The position numbers and the translations under genes were made by a program. Shown piece after piece: positions 42,497 to 53,039 of a DNA stretch of 64,000 bases; within the stretch, counting starts at the first letter, position 1, and each line of letters begins with the position of its first letter. The notes beneath the pieces were generated by a model. The model searched no databases. It had not been told where the DNA came from and saw only the letters and a list, made by a program, of their open reading frames with translations. Origin of the DNA: an uncultured Alphaproteobacteria bacterium (GTDB taxonomy: Bacteria > Pseudomonadota > Alphaproteobacteria > Bin95); contig CALLKY010000005.1 in NCBI GenBank assembly GCA_938083135.1, positions 62,001 to 126,000 of the forward strand, written 5' to 3'.

Positions 42497-42760
42497 CTAT
42501 GCCATTGCGTTAACGCGCTTAGCCAAACGGGAAAGCTTACGATTCACCGTGTTACGATGCATGATGCCCTTGGTGACCGCACCGTGCATGATCGGCTGCG
42601 CTTCTTTTAGCGCTGTCTGCGCGTTGGACTTGTCGCCCGCTTCAAGCGCCGACTCGACCTTTTTCACGTAGGTGCGGTAGCGGCTGACCCGCATACGATT
42701 GACAGCCGTTTGCCGGCTGGTTTGGCGAATGCGTTTTTCAGCTTGTTTGCTGTTGGCCAT
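42497..42760 (-). CDS. rpsT: 30S ribosomal protein S20
   Basis: An 87-aa basic protein with the S20 opening MANSKQAEKRIRQTSRQT and the conserved GAVTKGIMHRNTVNRKLSRL helix. It binds 16S rRNA during assembly. It is followed by its own terminator and lies ahead of dnaA, the common alphaproteobacterial arrangement. Confidence 0.98.
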   Translation of the reverse strand: MANSKQAEKRIRQTSRQTAVNRMRVSRYRTYVKKVESALEAGDKSNAQTALKEAQPIMHGAVTKGIMHRNTVNRKLSRLAKRVNAMA

Positions 42761-42874
42761 TTAACGTCTCACGGTGCATGTCAGTGGAACTCAGAAGCGG
42801 CGGTGTATACGGCTCAAAGCCATAACAGTCAAGGGTTTTGGCCCGAGATTCTGCCGCCTTCAGCGGGTTATGCG

Positions 42875-43723
42875 TCAATCTGCTGCGTCTACTTCGGCTG
42901 CAGGCTTGCGGCGTCGGCGTGGTTTGGGTTCTGCTTTCAAGAAAGCAGCATCAATGCCGTTGTCGGCCTGTGCGGTTTCAGCGGGCTCTGCCGGTGCGGG
43001 TTTCGCCCGTGGCGCACGGCGACGGCGTGGCGCTGGCGGCGGTGCTTCTGCCGCCTCCACTGCTGGCGCTTCCGCTGTCTGCTGCGGTTCTGGCGCTGCC
43101 TGAACTTCGGCAGTCACGCTTGGCGACTCGGCGGCAGCGTTGTCCTCAGCACTTTCGGCTGCGATGGGTTCTGGGCGACGTGGTGCCCTACTTTGCTCAT
43201 CCCGGCTCTGCTCATCACGTCTTGGCTCATCCCGCCTTTGGTCGTCACGGGTATTATCGCGATTTTGATCACGGCCTTGCCCCCGTGCCTGATCACGCCC
43301 CTGGTCGCGACCTTGATCCCTAGCTTGGTCTCTGCCTTGCTCACGGCCCTGCTCGCGGCCCTGCTCACGATCGCTGGCCTCGGTGTTTTCGCCCTCGCCT
43401 TGGTTGCGGTTGCCGCGGCGCTCTTCGTATTGTGCCCGTTCACGCTGTTGCTGTTCAGCCTGGGCGGTATGGGCGCTCAATACGCGGTAATAATGTTCGG
43501 CATGCTGAAACAGGTTTTCAGCCAGGACGCCATCGCCAGCGGTCTGTGCATCCCGCGCTTGGGCGAGGTACCGCTCCAGCACCTGGGTTGCGGAACCGCG
43601 CACCCGGCCTTCTGGGCCATTGCTGTCGAACGACTGGTTGCGTGGGCTAGGGCGCCCGCCGCGATTGCCACCAGAATTATTATTGCCGTTATTGTTCCGA
43701 CCACGGGAACGACGCTGATTCAT
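42875..43723 (-). CDS. DUF4167-domain protein with low-complexity tail
   Basis: A 282-aa protein from ATG 43723 (MNQRRSRGRNNNGNN). The DUF4167 core (about 25-100: GPEGRVRGSATQVLERYLAQARDAQ) is followed by charged repeats built on GRDQ/GREQ (about 115-165) and an Ala/Pro/Glu-rich, arginine-ended C terminus, probably disordered. Members sit next to prmC-prfA throughout alphaproteobacteria; function is unknown, though the basic RG-rich ends suggest RNA or ribosome contact (inference). Confidence 0.88.
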   Translation of the reverse strand: MNQRRSRGRNNNGNNNSGGNRGGRPSPRNQSFDSNGPEGRVRGSATQVLERYLAQARDAQTAGDGVLAENLFQHAEHYYRVLSAHTAQAEQQQRERAQYEERRGNRNQGEGENTEASDREQGREQGREQGRDQARDQGRDQGRDQARGQGRDQNRDNTRDDQRRDEPRRDEQSRDEQSRAPRRPEPIAAESAEDNAAAESPSVTAEVQAAPEPQQTAEAPAVEAAEAPPPAPRRRRAPRAKPAPAEPAETAQADNGIDAAFLKAEPKPRRRRKPAAEVDAAD

Positions 43724-43911
43724 GTTGAATTTCCGCAATGGTTGGCGGGGATAGTCGCAAACGCGCACTGACATCAGCTTTGCTACCGCAGACAAAAGCC
43801 TGAAGCGGCGAAGGCATCAATTCTGTGCAACGGATCGACTGCGCCGGAAGCATGTATGCTTTGACCAGCACGTATGTAAGTAAGCCTAAAACCTAGGCGT
43901 TGCCAAGGCCT

Positions 43912-44775
43912 TTATTTCTGAGGCCGCTGATGAAAAATCACTGCGCGCGGAATGCCGGCAAGGTCAGGGCGCGCTTCGACCCATTCCAGCCCCGCCTGCT
44001 CGCCGAGCGCACGGACCTGTGGCATCTGGTGAATGCCGATTTCAAGCACCGCTACGCCGCCTGGTGCCAGCAGTCGCGGTAGGTCTGGCAGGATGGTGCG
44101 ATAGGCATTGAGGCCGTCTGCACCGGCATAAAGCGCCAATTCTGGATCATAGGCCGCGGTCGCAAAATCTGGTGCCGGGCCATGCTTAGTCGCGACATAT
44201 GGCGGGTTGGAGACTATGAGGTCAGCCGCGCCGGGTTTAAGCGCCCGCCCCCAATCACCAGCCATGAACGCGGCCCGGTCCTGCAGGCTGAGAGCCTCTG
44301 CGTTCGCGCGGGCTGTTTTAAGGGCACCAACACTGCAATCTACGCCGACACCCGTCGCAGCGGGCAGATCATGCAGGACGGCAAGCAAAATGCAGCCGGT
44401 GCCGGTCCCAAGGTCCAACACCGATGGCTGAGCAGACGGCGCATGGTCGAGCGCTGCCTGGACGATGGTTTCTGTATCCGGGCGCGGCTCTAGCGTCTCA
44501 TCGGAGAGTAGGAACGGCAGGCTCCAGAATTCTTTGACGCCCAAAATACGCCCGAGCGGTGCACCACTGATGCGTTGCATGAGGATTGCATCGGCTTGGA
44601 CCTGCTCTGTGGGTGCCAAAGTGCGCTCTGGATGGGCGAACAGAAATGACGGCGTCTCCCCGGTAGCGCTCGCCAGCAGCGCTCTTGCTTCCGCCATGGC
44701 GCGGGGCACGTCTGCGCTGTGGAGAGCTGCGGCGGCTTTGCCGAGCCAGTCGCCGGCCAACATCAGTTCCGGCAT
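43912..44775 (-). CDS. prmC: Peptide chain release factor N5-glutamine methyltransferase
   Basis: A 287-aa SAM-dependent enzyme that methylates the GGQ glutamine of release factors. It has an N-terminal helical domain, the SAM site VLDLGTGTGCILLA and the catalytic NPPY motif (IVSNPPYVA). The start overlaps the prfA stop, the expected coupling with its substrate. Confidence 0.96.
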   Translation of the reverse strand: MPELMLAGDWLGKAAAALHSADVPRAMAEARALLASATGETPSFLFAHPERTLAPTEQVQADAILMQRISGAPLGRILGVKEFWSLPFLLSDETLEPRPDTETIVQAALDHAPSAQPSVLDLGTGTGCILLAVLHDLPAATGVGVDCSVGALKTARANAEALSLQDRAAFMAGDWGRALKPGAADLIVSNPPYVATKHGPAPDFATAAYDPELALYAGADGLNAYRTILPDLPRLLAPGGVAVLEIGIHQMPQVRALGEQAGLEWVEARPDLAGIPRAVIFHQRPQK

Positions 44776-45848
44776 CAGTCCATATCTGCGAGGCGGCTGG
44801 CCTGATCTTCTTCAACCAGCGCATCAATGACCTCAGCAAGGCCGGGGCCGGTGATGATCTGGTCGATCTTATAGAGTGTCAGATTAATCCGGTGGTCCGT
44901 AACGCGGCCTTGCGGGAAATTATAAGTGCGCACCCGCTCCGACCGGTCCCCGGATCCGACCTGACTGCGACGATCTTCGGCCCGTTCATTGGCCTGGCGC
45001 TCACGCTCGGCTTCATAGAGGCGGGAGCGGAGAATGGTCATCGCTTTGGCGCGATTCTTATGTTGCGACTTCTCATCCTGCTGACTAACGACGGTGCCAG
45101 TTGGAATATGCGTGATGCGCACAGCCGAGTCGGTCGTATTGACGTGCTGGCCGCCCGCCCCCTGCGCCCGGAAAGTATCAACACGCAGATCCTGAGGCTC
45201 AATTTGAATATCAACCTCCTGCGCTTCCGGTAGTACGGCTACAGTCGCGGCGGAGGTGTGGATTCGTCCACCAGTTTCCGTCACTGGTACGCGCTGTACG
45301 CGATGTCCGCCCGATTCGAACTTCAGTTTCGCGAACACGCCGCGACCGCCAATTTCCGCAATGCCTTCTTTCAGGCCGCCAAGTTCGGTTTCGCCGAATG
45401 AGAGCGTTTCGAATTTCCAGCCGACACTTTCGGCGTAGCGCTGATACATGCGGAACAGCTCGCTGGCGAAAAGGGCGGCCTCATCCCCGCCAGTGCCGGG
45501 CCGGACTTCAAGAATAGCGTTCCGTTCGTCGTCGACATCCTTAGGCAGCAACGCGATTCGTACGTCGTGCTCCGCAGCCGTTATCTGTGTCGCCAGCTCC
45601 GATTGCTCCATCGCCGCCAGGTCGCGCATTTCTTTGTCGGCTTCGGGGTCATTCAAAATTTCGCTAAGGCCAGCCAATTCTTCCTTGCGCGCCATCAGCG
45701 CACGCACGGCCTCCGCGACCGGTTCAAGCTCACTATATTCGCGGCTGAGATTGGCGAAATCGTCGGCATCGAATGTTTCGCTTGCCATGCGGGACGAAAG
45801 CTCATCGACCCGCTCCAGGACTTGCTGAAGCTTTTCGTCGAAACTCAT
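44775..45848 (-). CDS. prfA: Peptide chain release factor 1
   Basis: A 357-aa class I release factor for UAA/UAG. The GGQ loop ([14 protein letters not shown]) and the stop-codon-recognition region with a P(V/A)T-type tripeptide (RVPVTETGG) are present. It overlaps hisS upstream and prmC downstream. Confidence 0.98.
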   Translation of the reverse strand: MSFDEKLQQVLERVDELSSRMASETFDADDFANLSREYSELEPVAEAVRALMARKEELAGLSEILNDPEADKEMRDLAAMEQSELATQITAAEHDVRIALLPKDVDDERNAILEVRPGTGGDEAALFASELFRMYQRYAESVGWKFETLSFGETELGGLKEGIAEIGGRGVFAKLKFESGGHRVQRVPVTETGGRIHTSAATVAVLPEAQEVDIQIEPQDLRVDTFRAQGAGGQHVNTTDSAVRITHIPTGTVVSQQDEKSQHKNRAKAMTILRSRLYEAERERQANERAEDRRSQVGSGDRSERVRTYNFPQGRVTDHRINLTLYKIDQIITGPGLAEVIDALVEEDQASRLADMD

Positions 45849-47095
45849 GACCGGGCCGCCAATACTGCGGCGATCCCGTCAAGCGGTACTTCCTGCTGCT
45901 CACCAGATTCCATATCGCGGAGTGTGGCCATGCCCTTCACCAGCTCATCATCGCCAAGGATGACAGCGGTATGAGCGTTCACTTTGGCAGCGCGGGCCAT
46001 GCGGCGCTTCAGATTGCCGGAATAGCCTATGTCGGTCACGATGCCAGCGCCGCGCAGCTCATAAGCCAATTGCCGGAGCCGTCGATCCGCCGCGTCGCCG
46101 ATGGGTGCTAGAGCCACTGGGCGCGGTGCCTCCAGTTCTTCCATGGTCTGGTCGGCCAGCATTGCCAGGCGCTCGATGCCGCCAGCCCAGCCAACGCCTG
46201 CTGTAGCAGGTCCGCCCATGATCTCTGCCAGCCCGTCATATCGACCGCCGCCAATGACCGTGCCCTGGGCACCCAACGCATCGGTTACGAATTCGAACGC
46301 AGTGTGGCAGTAATAGTCCAGGCCGCGCACCAAGCGTGGGTCGCGGATATAGGCGACGCCCAAATCGTCCAGGCCTTGGCGCACTTCGGCAAAGAAGTCT
46401 GCGGCTTCGCCGGTCAGGTAATCGTCGAATACGGGCGCTGCTTCCACGACGGCACGGTCGTTCTTGTCCTTGGAATCGAGGATGCGCAGTGGGTTCTTTT
46501 CCAACCGGCCCAGGCTGTCTTCGGAAAGCTGGTCTTTGTGGCCGGAGAAATAGTCGATGAGTGCTGCGCGGTATGCGTCGCGACTTGGCGTATCGCCAAG
46601 CGTGTTCAGGTGCAGAACCGTCTGGTCGAGCATATTGAGTGCGGCCAACACCTGGGCACCAAGTGCGATCACTTCCACGTCGGCAGCAGGGCCAGGAACG
46701 CCAAACAGCTCAACACCAATTTGATGGAACTGCCGCTGGCGACCCTTCTGTGGGCGCTCGTAGCGGAACATGGGGCCGGAATAGAAATATTTGAGCGGTA
46801 GCGCATTTTGCAGTTTGGCCGCGATAAAGGCCCGCATCACGCCAGCAGTGTTTTCTGGCCGTAGCGTTAGGTGCTCGCCACCACGATCCTCGAATGTATA
46901 CATCTCCTTGGTCACGACGTCGGAAACGTCGCCGAGGGTCCGGGCGAATACGTCTGTGAACTCAAAGATCGGCGTGTTGATTTCGCCAAAGCCATACCGC
47001 TCCGCCAATTCACGCGCAGTCTCAGAAACGCGGCGATGGCGGCGCGAATCATCAGGAAACAGATCAACGGTCCCGCGAACTGGGCGAACGGACAT
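45845..47095 (-). CDS. hisS: Histidyl-tRNA synthetase
   Basis: A 416-aa class II synthetase charging tRNA-His. Motif 2 lies around [19 protein letters not shown], the histidine loops are [14 protein letters not shown] and GGGRYDGL, and motif 3 is [11 protein letters not shown]. The ATG at 47095 is preferred: GGAAGG lies 10 bases upstream, while the earlier ATG at 47104 is only 1 base from it. Confidence 0.97.
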   Translation of the reverse strand: MSVRPVRGTVDLFPDDSRRHRRVSETARELAERYGFGEINTPIFEFTDVFARTLGDVSDVVTKEMYTFEDRGGEHLTLRPENTAGVMRAFIAAKLQNALPLKYFYSGPMFRYERPQKGRQRQFHQIGVELFGVPGPAADVEVIALGAQVLAALNMLDQTVLHLNTLGDTPSRDAYRAALIDYFSGHKDQLSEDSLGRLEKNPLRILDSKDKNDRAVVEAAPVFDDYLTGEAADFFAEVRQGLDDLGVAYIRDPRLVRGLDYYCHTAFEFVTDALGAQGTVIGGGRYDGLAEIMGGPATAGVGWAGGIERLAMLADQTMEELEAPRPVALAPIGDAADRRLRQLAYELRGAGIVTDIGYSGNLKRRMARAAKVNAHTAVILGDDELVKGMATLRDMESGEQQEVPLDGIAAVLAARS

Positions 47096-47135
47096 GACAG
47101 ACATACCTTCCAGTATGATATTCTAATTCAAATGG

Positions 47136-48254
47136 TTATTCGGCTGCGACGGCTGCACGCTCAGCGTCGATCTCACGGGCTTTCTGCTCAATCTGCTCGA
47201 CCAGATGGTCAACCAGATCAACATCTGTAATGCGATGGTCTGGTAGACCGCCGACATAGACCATATGCGTGCCCTTGCCGCCGCCCGTAACACCTAAGTC
47301 CGTCTCCCGCGCTTCGCCGGGGCCGTTAACGACACAGCCGATCACAGAAACCGTCATTGGCGTTGCGATATGGGCCAGGCGTTCTTCCAGCACCGTCACG
47401 GTGTTGATCACGTCGAACTGTTGGCGGGCGCAGGATGGGCAGGAAATGACATTGACGCCGCGATGGCGCAGGCCAAGCGCTTTCAGCATCTCAAACCCAG
47501 CTTTGACTTCCTCAACTGGATCGGCAGAGAGCGAGACGCGGATGGTATCGCCGATCCCAGCCCACAACATGGAGCCAATGCCGATAGCGCTCTTCACCGT
47601 ACCTGTGCGCAGGCCGCCAGCTTCCGTGATGCCAAGGTGCAGCGGATAATCACAGGCATCCGCCAGGCCTTGATAGGCTGCGACCGCTAGAAAGATATCA
47701 GAGGCTTTGACACTGATCTTGAATTCATGGAAGTCGTGATCTTCCAGGATTTTGGCGTGGGTCAGTGCGCTTTCAATCAGCGCTTCGGGGCAGGGCTCGC
47801 CATACCGGTCCAGGAGTTCTTTCTCAAGGCTGCCAGCGTTAACGCCGATCCGCATGGAACAGCCGTGGTCCTTGGCAGCCTGCACGACTTCGCGCACGCG
47901 TTCTGAGGAGCCGATATTGCCGGGGTTTATGCGCAGGCAGGCAGCCCCTGCTTCCGCCGCTTCAATGGCGCGGCGGTAGTGGAAATGGATATCTGCCACA
48001 ATTGGGACATTGGAGCTGTCAACGATCTCTTTCAGCGCTGCCGTCGATTCCTGATCTGGGCAGGAGACGCGCACGATATCAACGCCCGCATCTTCCGCCG
48101 CCCGGATCTGGGCGATGGTCGCTTTGGGGTCAGATGTCAGGGTGTTGGTCATCGTCTGCACGGTGATCGGGGCATCGCCGCCGACGGGGACGTTCCCGAC
48201 CATGATCTGACGGGATTTACGGCGGTGAATGTCGCGGTAAGGCCGAACGCTCAT
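47136..48254 (-). CDS. ispG: 4-hydroxy-3-methylbut-2-enyl diphosphate synthase
   Basis: A 372-aa MEP-pathway enzyme (GcpE) reducing MEcPP to HMBPP. The iron-sulfur ligands are seen in SCPSCARQQ and [12 protein letters not shown]. The N-terminal TIM-barrel starts with [20 protein letters not shown]. It lies 31 bases upstream of hisS on the same strand. Confidence 0.97.
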   Translation of the reverse strand: MSVRPYRDIHRRKSRQIMVGNVPVGGDAPITVQTMTNTLTSDPKATIAQIRAAEDAGVDIVRVSCPDQESTAALKEIVDSSNVPIVADIHFHYRRAIEAAEAGAACLRINPGNIGSSERVREVVQAAKDHGCSMRIGVNAGSLEKELLDRYGEPCPEALIESALTHAKILEDHDFHEFKISVKASDIFLAVAAYQGLADACDYPLHLGITEAGGLRTGTVKSAIGIGSMLWAGIGDTIRVSLSADPVEEVKAGFEMLKALGLRHRGVNVISCPSCARQQFDVINTVTVLEERLAHIATPMTVSVIGCVVNGPGEARETDLGVTGGGKGTHMVYVGGLPDHRITDVDLVDHLVEQIEQKAREIDAERAAVAAE

Positions 48255-48412
48255 AATGAAGCTGGCTCCCTTGGAGGATCTTGGAGGCGCTGTATTCGCG
48301 CGCTGCTATAGGGATATATAACGTTGCTTCGATAAAGGCCAAACCGGGGTGAAAATGGGTTCGGGCTGCAACAGGCGCCGCTTACGCAGGGCGCGCGCGA
48401 GATATGCCGTCG

Positions 48413-49588
48413 CTAATGTCGGTCGGTTAGCAGGGCATGGCCTTCAAGGCTAACGTCACGCACGACTTTGCCGTGTCCGCCCAGCGATGGCGCAGCGCGG
48501 CCGTCAACCAGAATTTCAAGGCCGCCGGCATTCCCGGTCGTCATGATCAGGCCGCGCCGATCCGGGGCGGAATACCGTTCACCCTGGCGCAACACACGGG
48601 AGAACATCACCCGTCCGGTCTTCACGGACTTAATTTCAATCCAGGTATCGTCCACTGCATGCAGCACAACGAGACCTGAAGCATGGGGCGGAGTCGCAGC
48701 ATAAGCGGCACCCGGATTAGCGTTATAGCGCGGCGCGCCTCTAACATCTGTGGATGCCATAGCAGGGCCCGGCGCTGGAATGGACCAACGCGGGGAAGCT
48801 TGTGGCGGGGTTAGCCTCGGCTCAGGCAATCCGGCTGCGAGAATGCCGGAGTCTGGCAAAGGCGCTGTGGCCACGGTTCCTGTTTGCCTTGTCGGTGGTT
48901 GGTCCGGTGCTGCATAGCGGACAGCGCCAGGATTGCTGCGGCTTGGCGGCAAAGGTGCACCGGTTGTCTGGCGGGTGGCCACGGGGGCCTGGGCGCGTGC
49001 GACGGTCGTGCGCTCAGAAGGCGGCACGGCATCGGGGAATGGGCGGTATGGGCCGGTCGCAATTGTGCTGCGCGGCTCCGAACCTTCTACGAAGTCTGGC
49101 GCGTCGACCCGGGCAAGGGTTTGGGCGGCGTCTTCGAAGCGGGATTTGGTGTTCTCGAAGTACCAGTAGACATAGCCGGCCAGCGCCAAGCAGATAGCGG
49201 CTGCGGCCAGGGGGGCAGCGCGGGACACACGTTCCGTTTCAGGCTTGCGAGCGCGATGGGCGGGCGCTGGAAGTTTGCCAATGTCTTCTATGGCGGCGCG
49301 GGCTGTCGATTCGACATCAGCGCCCAGGAATTCCGCATAGGCGCGGACAAAGCCTTGGGCATATGCCCGGCCTGGCAGCGACTCGAAGCGATCATCTTCA
49401 ATGGCTTGGATATAAGCCTCGCGGATGCGGACCTGTGCAGCGGCTTCTTGAACGGTCAGGCCAGCGCGCTCGCGCACCAACCTTAGGAAGAGACCAACTG
49501 ATTCACCAGGCAACACTGAAGGCTTAGGCCCCGCGAAACTCGCGTCCCCTGCGACAACCCATAGTTTGAGGTTGCTTTTGCCCGCCAC
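48413..49588 (-). CDS. RodZ-like helix-turn-helix membrane protein
   Basis: A 391-aa protein with an N-terminal Cro/CI-type HTH_25 domain (about 28-95, ERAGLTVQEAAAQVRIREAY), one transmembrane segment (about 125-148), a long Pro/Thr-rich periplasmic linker (about 160-300) and a C-terminal DUF4115 domain (about 305-385). This is the layout of RodZ, which couples MreB filaments to cell-wall synthesis. Position upstream of ispG is typical. Confidence 0.88.
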   Translation of the reverse strand: MAGKSNLKLWVVAGDASFAGPKPSVLPGESVGLFLRLVRERAGLTVQEAAAQVRIREAYIQAIEDDRFESLPGRAYAQGFVRAYAEFLGADVESTARAAIEDIGKLPAPAHRARKPETERVSRAAPLAAAAICLALAGYVYWYFENTKSRFEDAAQTLARVDAPDFVEGSEPRSTIATGPYRPFPDAVPPSERTTVARAQAPVATRQTTGAPLPPSRSNPGAVRYAAPDQPPTRQTGTVATAPLPDSGILAAGLPEPRLTPPQASPRWSIPAPGPAMASTDVRGAPRYNANPGAAYAATPPHASGLVVLHAVDDTWIEIKSVKTGRVMFSRVLRQGERYSAPDRRGLIMTTGNAGGLEILVDGRAAPSLGGHGKVVRDVSLEGHALLTDRH

Positions 49589-49723
49589 GTGAAAACCTAC
49601 AAATTGCTACGCTGACAGCTTACGGCCCCCGCGTTACCGTGATCTAAAATAGATGATCACAGCAAACGTATCTGTCTTATGTTAGCACCATTTTTACAAT
49701 GCCCTGGGGCTGGCGGCAACGGG

Positions 49724-51991
49724 TTAATACTGTTCATCTATGGGGATATCCGCAGATTCAGCAAATTCCCGCACTTGATCGCGCACGCTATGCTCTTCTG
49801 AGCCAATCAGCTCCTCAATCAGCACGGCAGCTTCAGCAGCATCAATATGAGCCGCAACCGCCCGGATTGGCTTGACTGCGGCGGGTGCTACGGACAATCG
49901 CCGGACCCCCAGGCCAATCAGCGCAATTGCCGCTAGCGGATCGCTCGCCATCTCACCGCAAACCGATAGCGGCGTATTGGCGCGCTTCGCTGACTGGACG
50001 ACATGGCGCAGCATGGCCAGGGCAGGCGGAGACAGCGCGTCATAGCGTTCAGACATGCGCACGCCGTCCCGGTCTGCGGCGAAGGCGAACTGCAATAGGT
50101 CATTGGTGCCGATTGTGGCGAAGTCCACCCGGCGAAGTGCAGTTTCGCCTTGCCAAACCAGGGATGGCGTTTCAATCGCGACACCAACCCGGACTTTTGC
50201 AGGCGCGGCACCATCCGCTTCCGCCTGTTCCAACGCGCCGCGCAATATGGCCCGTGCGGCGGAGATCTCTGCAGCCTCCGCTGCCATTGGAAACATGACG
50301 TCTAACTGCCCGTCTGATGCCGCAACGGCGAGCGCGTAAAGCTGGCTGCGCAAGGTCTCTGGCATATCGAGCGCGATCCTGAGCGCCCGCCAGCCAAGGG
50401 CGGGGTTGTTCTCCCGCGTGCCGGCCAATGATGCTGGTGTTTTATCGCCGCCATGGTCGAACGTTCGGAAGGCAATGGCCCGATCGCCTGCGATGTCGCG
50501 CACTTCCCGGTAAAGTGCGATTTGTTCTTCAGCAGTCGGTAGCCCGGCACGGCCAAGGAAGGATAGCTCGGTGCGAAACAGGCCGATTTCTTCTGCCCCC
50601 TCTGCCACAGCCGATTCGACATCGAGCAGCAGGCCTGCATTGGCGAGGACGGCAATGCCTTCGCCATCTCGGGTTCGGCTCGGCGCATCACCGAGGAAGG
50701 CGTAGCTGGCTTTACGGGCCGCTTTGGCGGCGACTGCGGATTCAAAACTTGCCATCACCTGATTGGCTGGGCGCAGTAACACTTGTCCGCGATCTGCATC
50801 CAGCACAATTGGGTCACCAGGCTGTACGCCCGCCAGGGCGTTTCTCGCACCGCCAATGGCCGGAATGCCTAGCGCACGGGCGACGACGGCAACATGGGAG
50901 GAGGCTGATCCTTCTTCCAGCACCAGCCCCGCCAGTGCGCCTCGGTCAAGCTCCAGCACTTCGGCAGGGCCAAGTGCATGGGCGAACAGGATGGCGTTCG
51001 GCGGCAGCGCATGCATGCCGTCATCGCCAGACTGGGCGGCGATAGCGCGGACGAGCCGCCCTGCCAGATCATCCATATCCGCCAGCCGGTCGCGCAGATA
51101 GGCTGACTGCGCCCTGCGCATGCGGATGCGGGCTTCGGTCTGCACCCTGCGCGCTGCGACCTCCGCCGTCATGCCATTGGCGATGCCTGCGCGGATGCGG
51201 CGGATCCATCCGTCATCACTGGCGGCAAGGCGAAATGCGTCAAGGATATCCCGATGCTCACCGGCATGATCCAGGCTTGGATCATCCAGCAGCGTGTCGA
51301 GCTCATTCCGCATCCGGTCAACGCCTTGGGCCAGGCGGCGGAGCTCTTCCGACTCGTCCTCTGCCACCATGCGCTGGATCGGCAATGGCGGGTCCCGAAG
51401 TGCAGCGACGCCAATGGCGAGGCCGGGGGAGAGGCGTGCGCCCGTTAATCGTGCGGCAGGGGCGGCAGTACCAGCGGCAACAAAGGCTGCGAAATCTGGA
51501 TCTGCCGCGACTTCGGCCATAAGCGCAGCGACGATGGCCACGGCTTCAATATCATCACCGGAATAAGACCGGTCCTGGGCATGCTGGATGACGAGCACAC
51601 CAACGGCAGCACCGCCGCGCAGGAGCGGTGCCCCAAGGAATGTGCTGTAGGGGTCTTCCCCTGTTTCTGGGCGGTAAGCGAAGGCTTCGTGGGTTTGCAC
51701 ATCCCGAATTGCGACGGGGCGATGGGATGCTGCTGCGACACCGACAAGGCCTTCACCGCCGCTTAGTCGCGTGCGGAATACTGCGTCTGGGCGAAGGCCG
51801 TGTGTCGCGGCCAGGATCATCGCGCCATCACGCTGTTGCAGGTAAAGTGAGCAAACGTCAGCGGTGAGGGCATCGGCGATAACCGCGACAGCGCGGTTCA
51901 GCCGGTCTGCCGCCGTCGCATCCATGGCGACGGCATCGCGAACGGCGCGGAGCATATGACGCCAGCCGGTGGTCTGTTCCCCCTCCGCCAC
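49724..51991 (-). CDS. ptsP: PEP-protein phosphotransferase of the nitrogen PTS (EI-Ntr)
   Basis: A 755-aa enzyme with an N-terminal GAF domain (about 20-160), the phosphohistidine swivel domain (His in GSASSHVAVVARALGIP) and the PEP-binding TIM barrel (LFRTELSFLGR, SDPLAAIALIGLGVRRLS). It starts the PTS-Ntr relay (NPr, EIIA-Ntr) that senses N/C balance. The GTG at 51991 follows the upstream gene by 7 bases; the ATG at 51955 is an alternative. Confidence 0.94.
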   Translation of the reverse strand: MAEGEQTTGWRHMLRAVRDAVAMDATAADRLNRAVAVIADALTADVCSLYLQQRDGAMILAATHGLRPDAVFRTRLSGGEGLVGVAAASHRPVAIRDVQTHEAFAYRPETGEDPYSTFLGAPLLRGGAAVGVLVIQHAQDRSYSGDDIEAVAIVAALMAEVAADPDFAAFVAAGTAAPAARLTGARLSPGLAIGVAALRDPPLPIQRMVAEDESEELRRLAQGVDRMRNELDTLLDDPSLDHAGEHRDILDAFRLAASDDGWIRRIRAGIANGMTAEVAARRVQTEARIRMRRAQSAYLRDRLADMDDLAGRLVRAIAAQSGDDGMHALPPNAILFAHALGPAEVLELDRGALAGLVLEEGSASSHVAVVARALGIPAIGGARNALAGVQPGDPIVLDADRGQVLLRPANQVMASFESAVAAKAARKASYAFLGDAPSRTRDGEGIAVLANAGLLLDVESAVAEGAEEIGLFRTELSFLGRAGLPTAEEQIALYREVRDIAGDRAIAFRTFDHGGDKTPASLAGTRENNPALGWRALRIALDMPETLRSQLYALAVAASDGQLDVMFPMAAEAAEISAARAILRGALEQAEADGAAPAKVRVGVAIETPSLVWQGETALRRVDFATIGTNDLLQFAFAADRDGVRMSERYDALSPPALAMLRHVVQSAKRANTPLSVCGEMASDPLAAIALIGLGVRRLSVAPAAVKPIRAVAAHIDAAEAAVLIEELIGSEEHSVRDQVREFAESADIPIDEQY

Positions 51992-51998
51992 CGCGCGC

Positions 51999-53039
51999 CT
52001 ACGCGGCCCCGGCAGCGCGCTGGATCAGCGCATCCGCCGCTTGGTCGACGAGCGATTGGATGATTTCTGCGGTTGGTTGCTCAGCCGTGACCATGCCAAC
52101 GCTCTGCCCTGCCATCAGGGAGCCGTTTTCAACGTCGCCATCGATCACCGCACGGCGCAGTGCACCTGCCCAAAAGTGCTCGATTTCAAGCTGCGCTGCT
52201 TTTTGGTCCAATTCACCGGTGCGCCAGCGGGCGATTACGTCATGCTGGGTTTCAGCGAACTTGCGGGTGGCGTTATTCGCCAATGCGCGCACAGGAATAA
52301 CCGGGAAGCGCGGGTCCACTTGGACGCTTGCTGTCGCATCACGAGCCGAGCCCTTGAAGAATGCTTTCTTGAAATCCGGGTGTGCGACGCTTTCCTCAGC
52401 ACAGACAAAGCGAGTGCCTAGCTGGCAGCCGGCTGCACCCATTTCCAGATATGAGAGCATTGCTTCACCGCGACCAATGCCACCTGCAACGAAGACAGGA
52501 ACATCCTGCACGTTTGGCAGAATTTCCTGCGCCAAAACGGATGTTGAAACGGGGCCGATATGGCCGCCGGCTTCCGTACCTTCGATAACCAGCGCATCGG
52601 CACCGTCACGGATGAGTTTTTTGGCGATCCCCAGGGCTGGCGTCAGCGCTATCAGTGTGGCACCCAAGTCTTTTACTCGGCGCATGGCTTTGCGCGGCGG
52701 GATTCCGCCCGCCAACACAATGCAGCCTACGCCTTCTTCACCGCAAACTTCGATCAGCGCATCCAAATCCGGATGCATCACGATGAGGTTCACACCGAAA
52801 GGCTTCTGGGTGAGGGCTTGGGTCGCTTGGATTTCTGCGCGCAGAAGGTCTGTCGTCATGGAGCCGCATGCGATCACGCCGAACCCGCCGGCGTTTGAAA
52901 TTGCGGCGACGAGGTTGCGTTCAGATACCCAGGTCATCGCACCGCCAAGAATGGCGTGCTCAACGCCCAGCAGTGTACGGCCGCGTTCGGAAAGCGTCTG
53001 GATATGGGCAAGGGCGTCGGCGCGGGTCATGGTGGTCAT
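51999..53039 (-). CDS. Nitronate monooxygenase / FabK-like flavoprotein
   Basis: A 346-aa FMN-binding TIM-barrel protein of the NMO/2-nitropropane-dioxygenase family. Motifs: AILGGAMTWVSE at the N terminus, VIEGTEAGGHIG, VFVAGGIGRGEAM and GCQLGTRFVCAEES (flavin phosphate site). Relatives oxidise alkyl nitronates; FabK-type enoyl-ACP reductases share the fold, so the reaction is uncertain. It overlaps lysC by 1 base and precedes ptsP. Confidence 0.87.
   Translation of the reverse strand: MTTMTRADALAHIQTLSERGRTLLGVEHAILGGAMTWVSERNLVAAISNAGGFGVIACGSMTTDLLRAEIQATQALTQKPFGVNLIVMHPDLDALIEVCGEEGVGCIVLAGGIPPRKAMRRVKDLGATLIALTPALGIAKKLIRDGADALVIEGTEAGGHIGPVSTSVLAQEILPNVQDVPVFVAGGIGRGEAMLSYLEMGAAGCQLGTRFVCAEESVAHPDFKKAFFKGSARDATASVQVDPRFPVIPVRALANNATRKFAETQHDVIARWRTGELDQKAAQLEIEHFWAGALRRAVIDGDVENGSLMAGQSVGMVTAEQPTAEIIQSLVDQAADALIQRAAGAA

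Noticed and set aside
43216-43400. CRISPR-like short repeats
   Set aside because: The repetition follows codons of the GRDQ-rich DUF4167 protein, without spacers or a palindromic repeat unit.
42710-43771. A long plus-strand frame of about 350 codons opposite DUF4167
   Set aside because: It is the antisense of a low-complexity Arg/Gln-rich gene; the predicted protein is a hydrophobic artefact and the minus-strand gene has synteny and a domain match.
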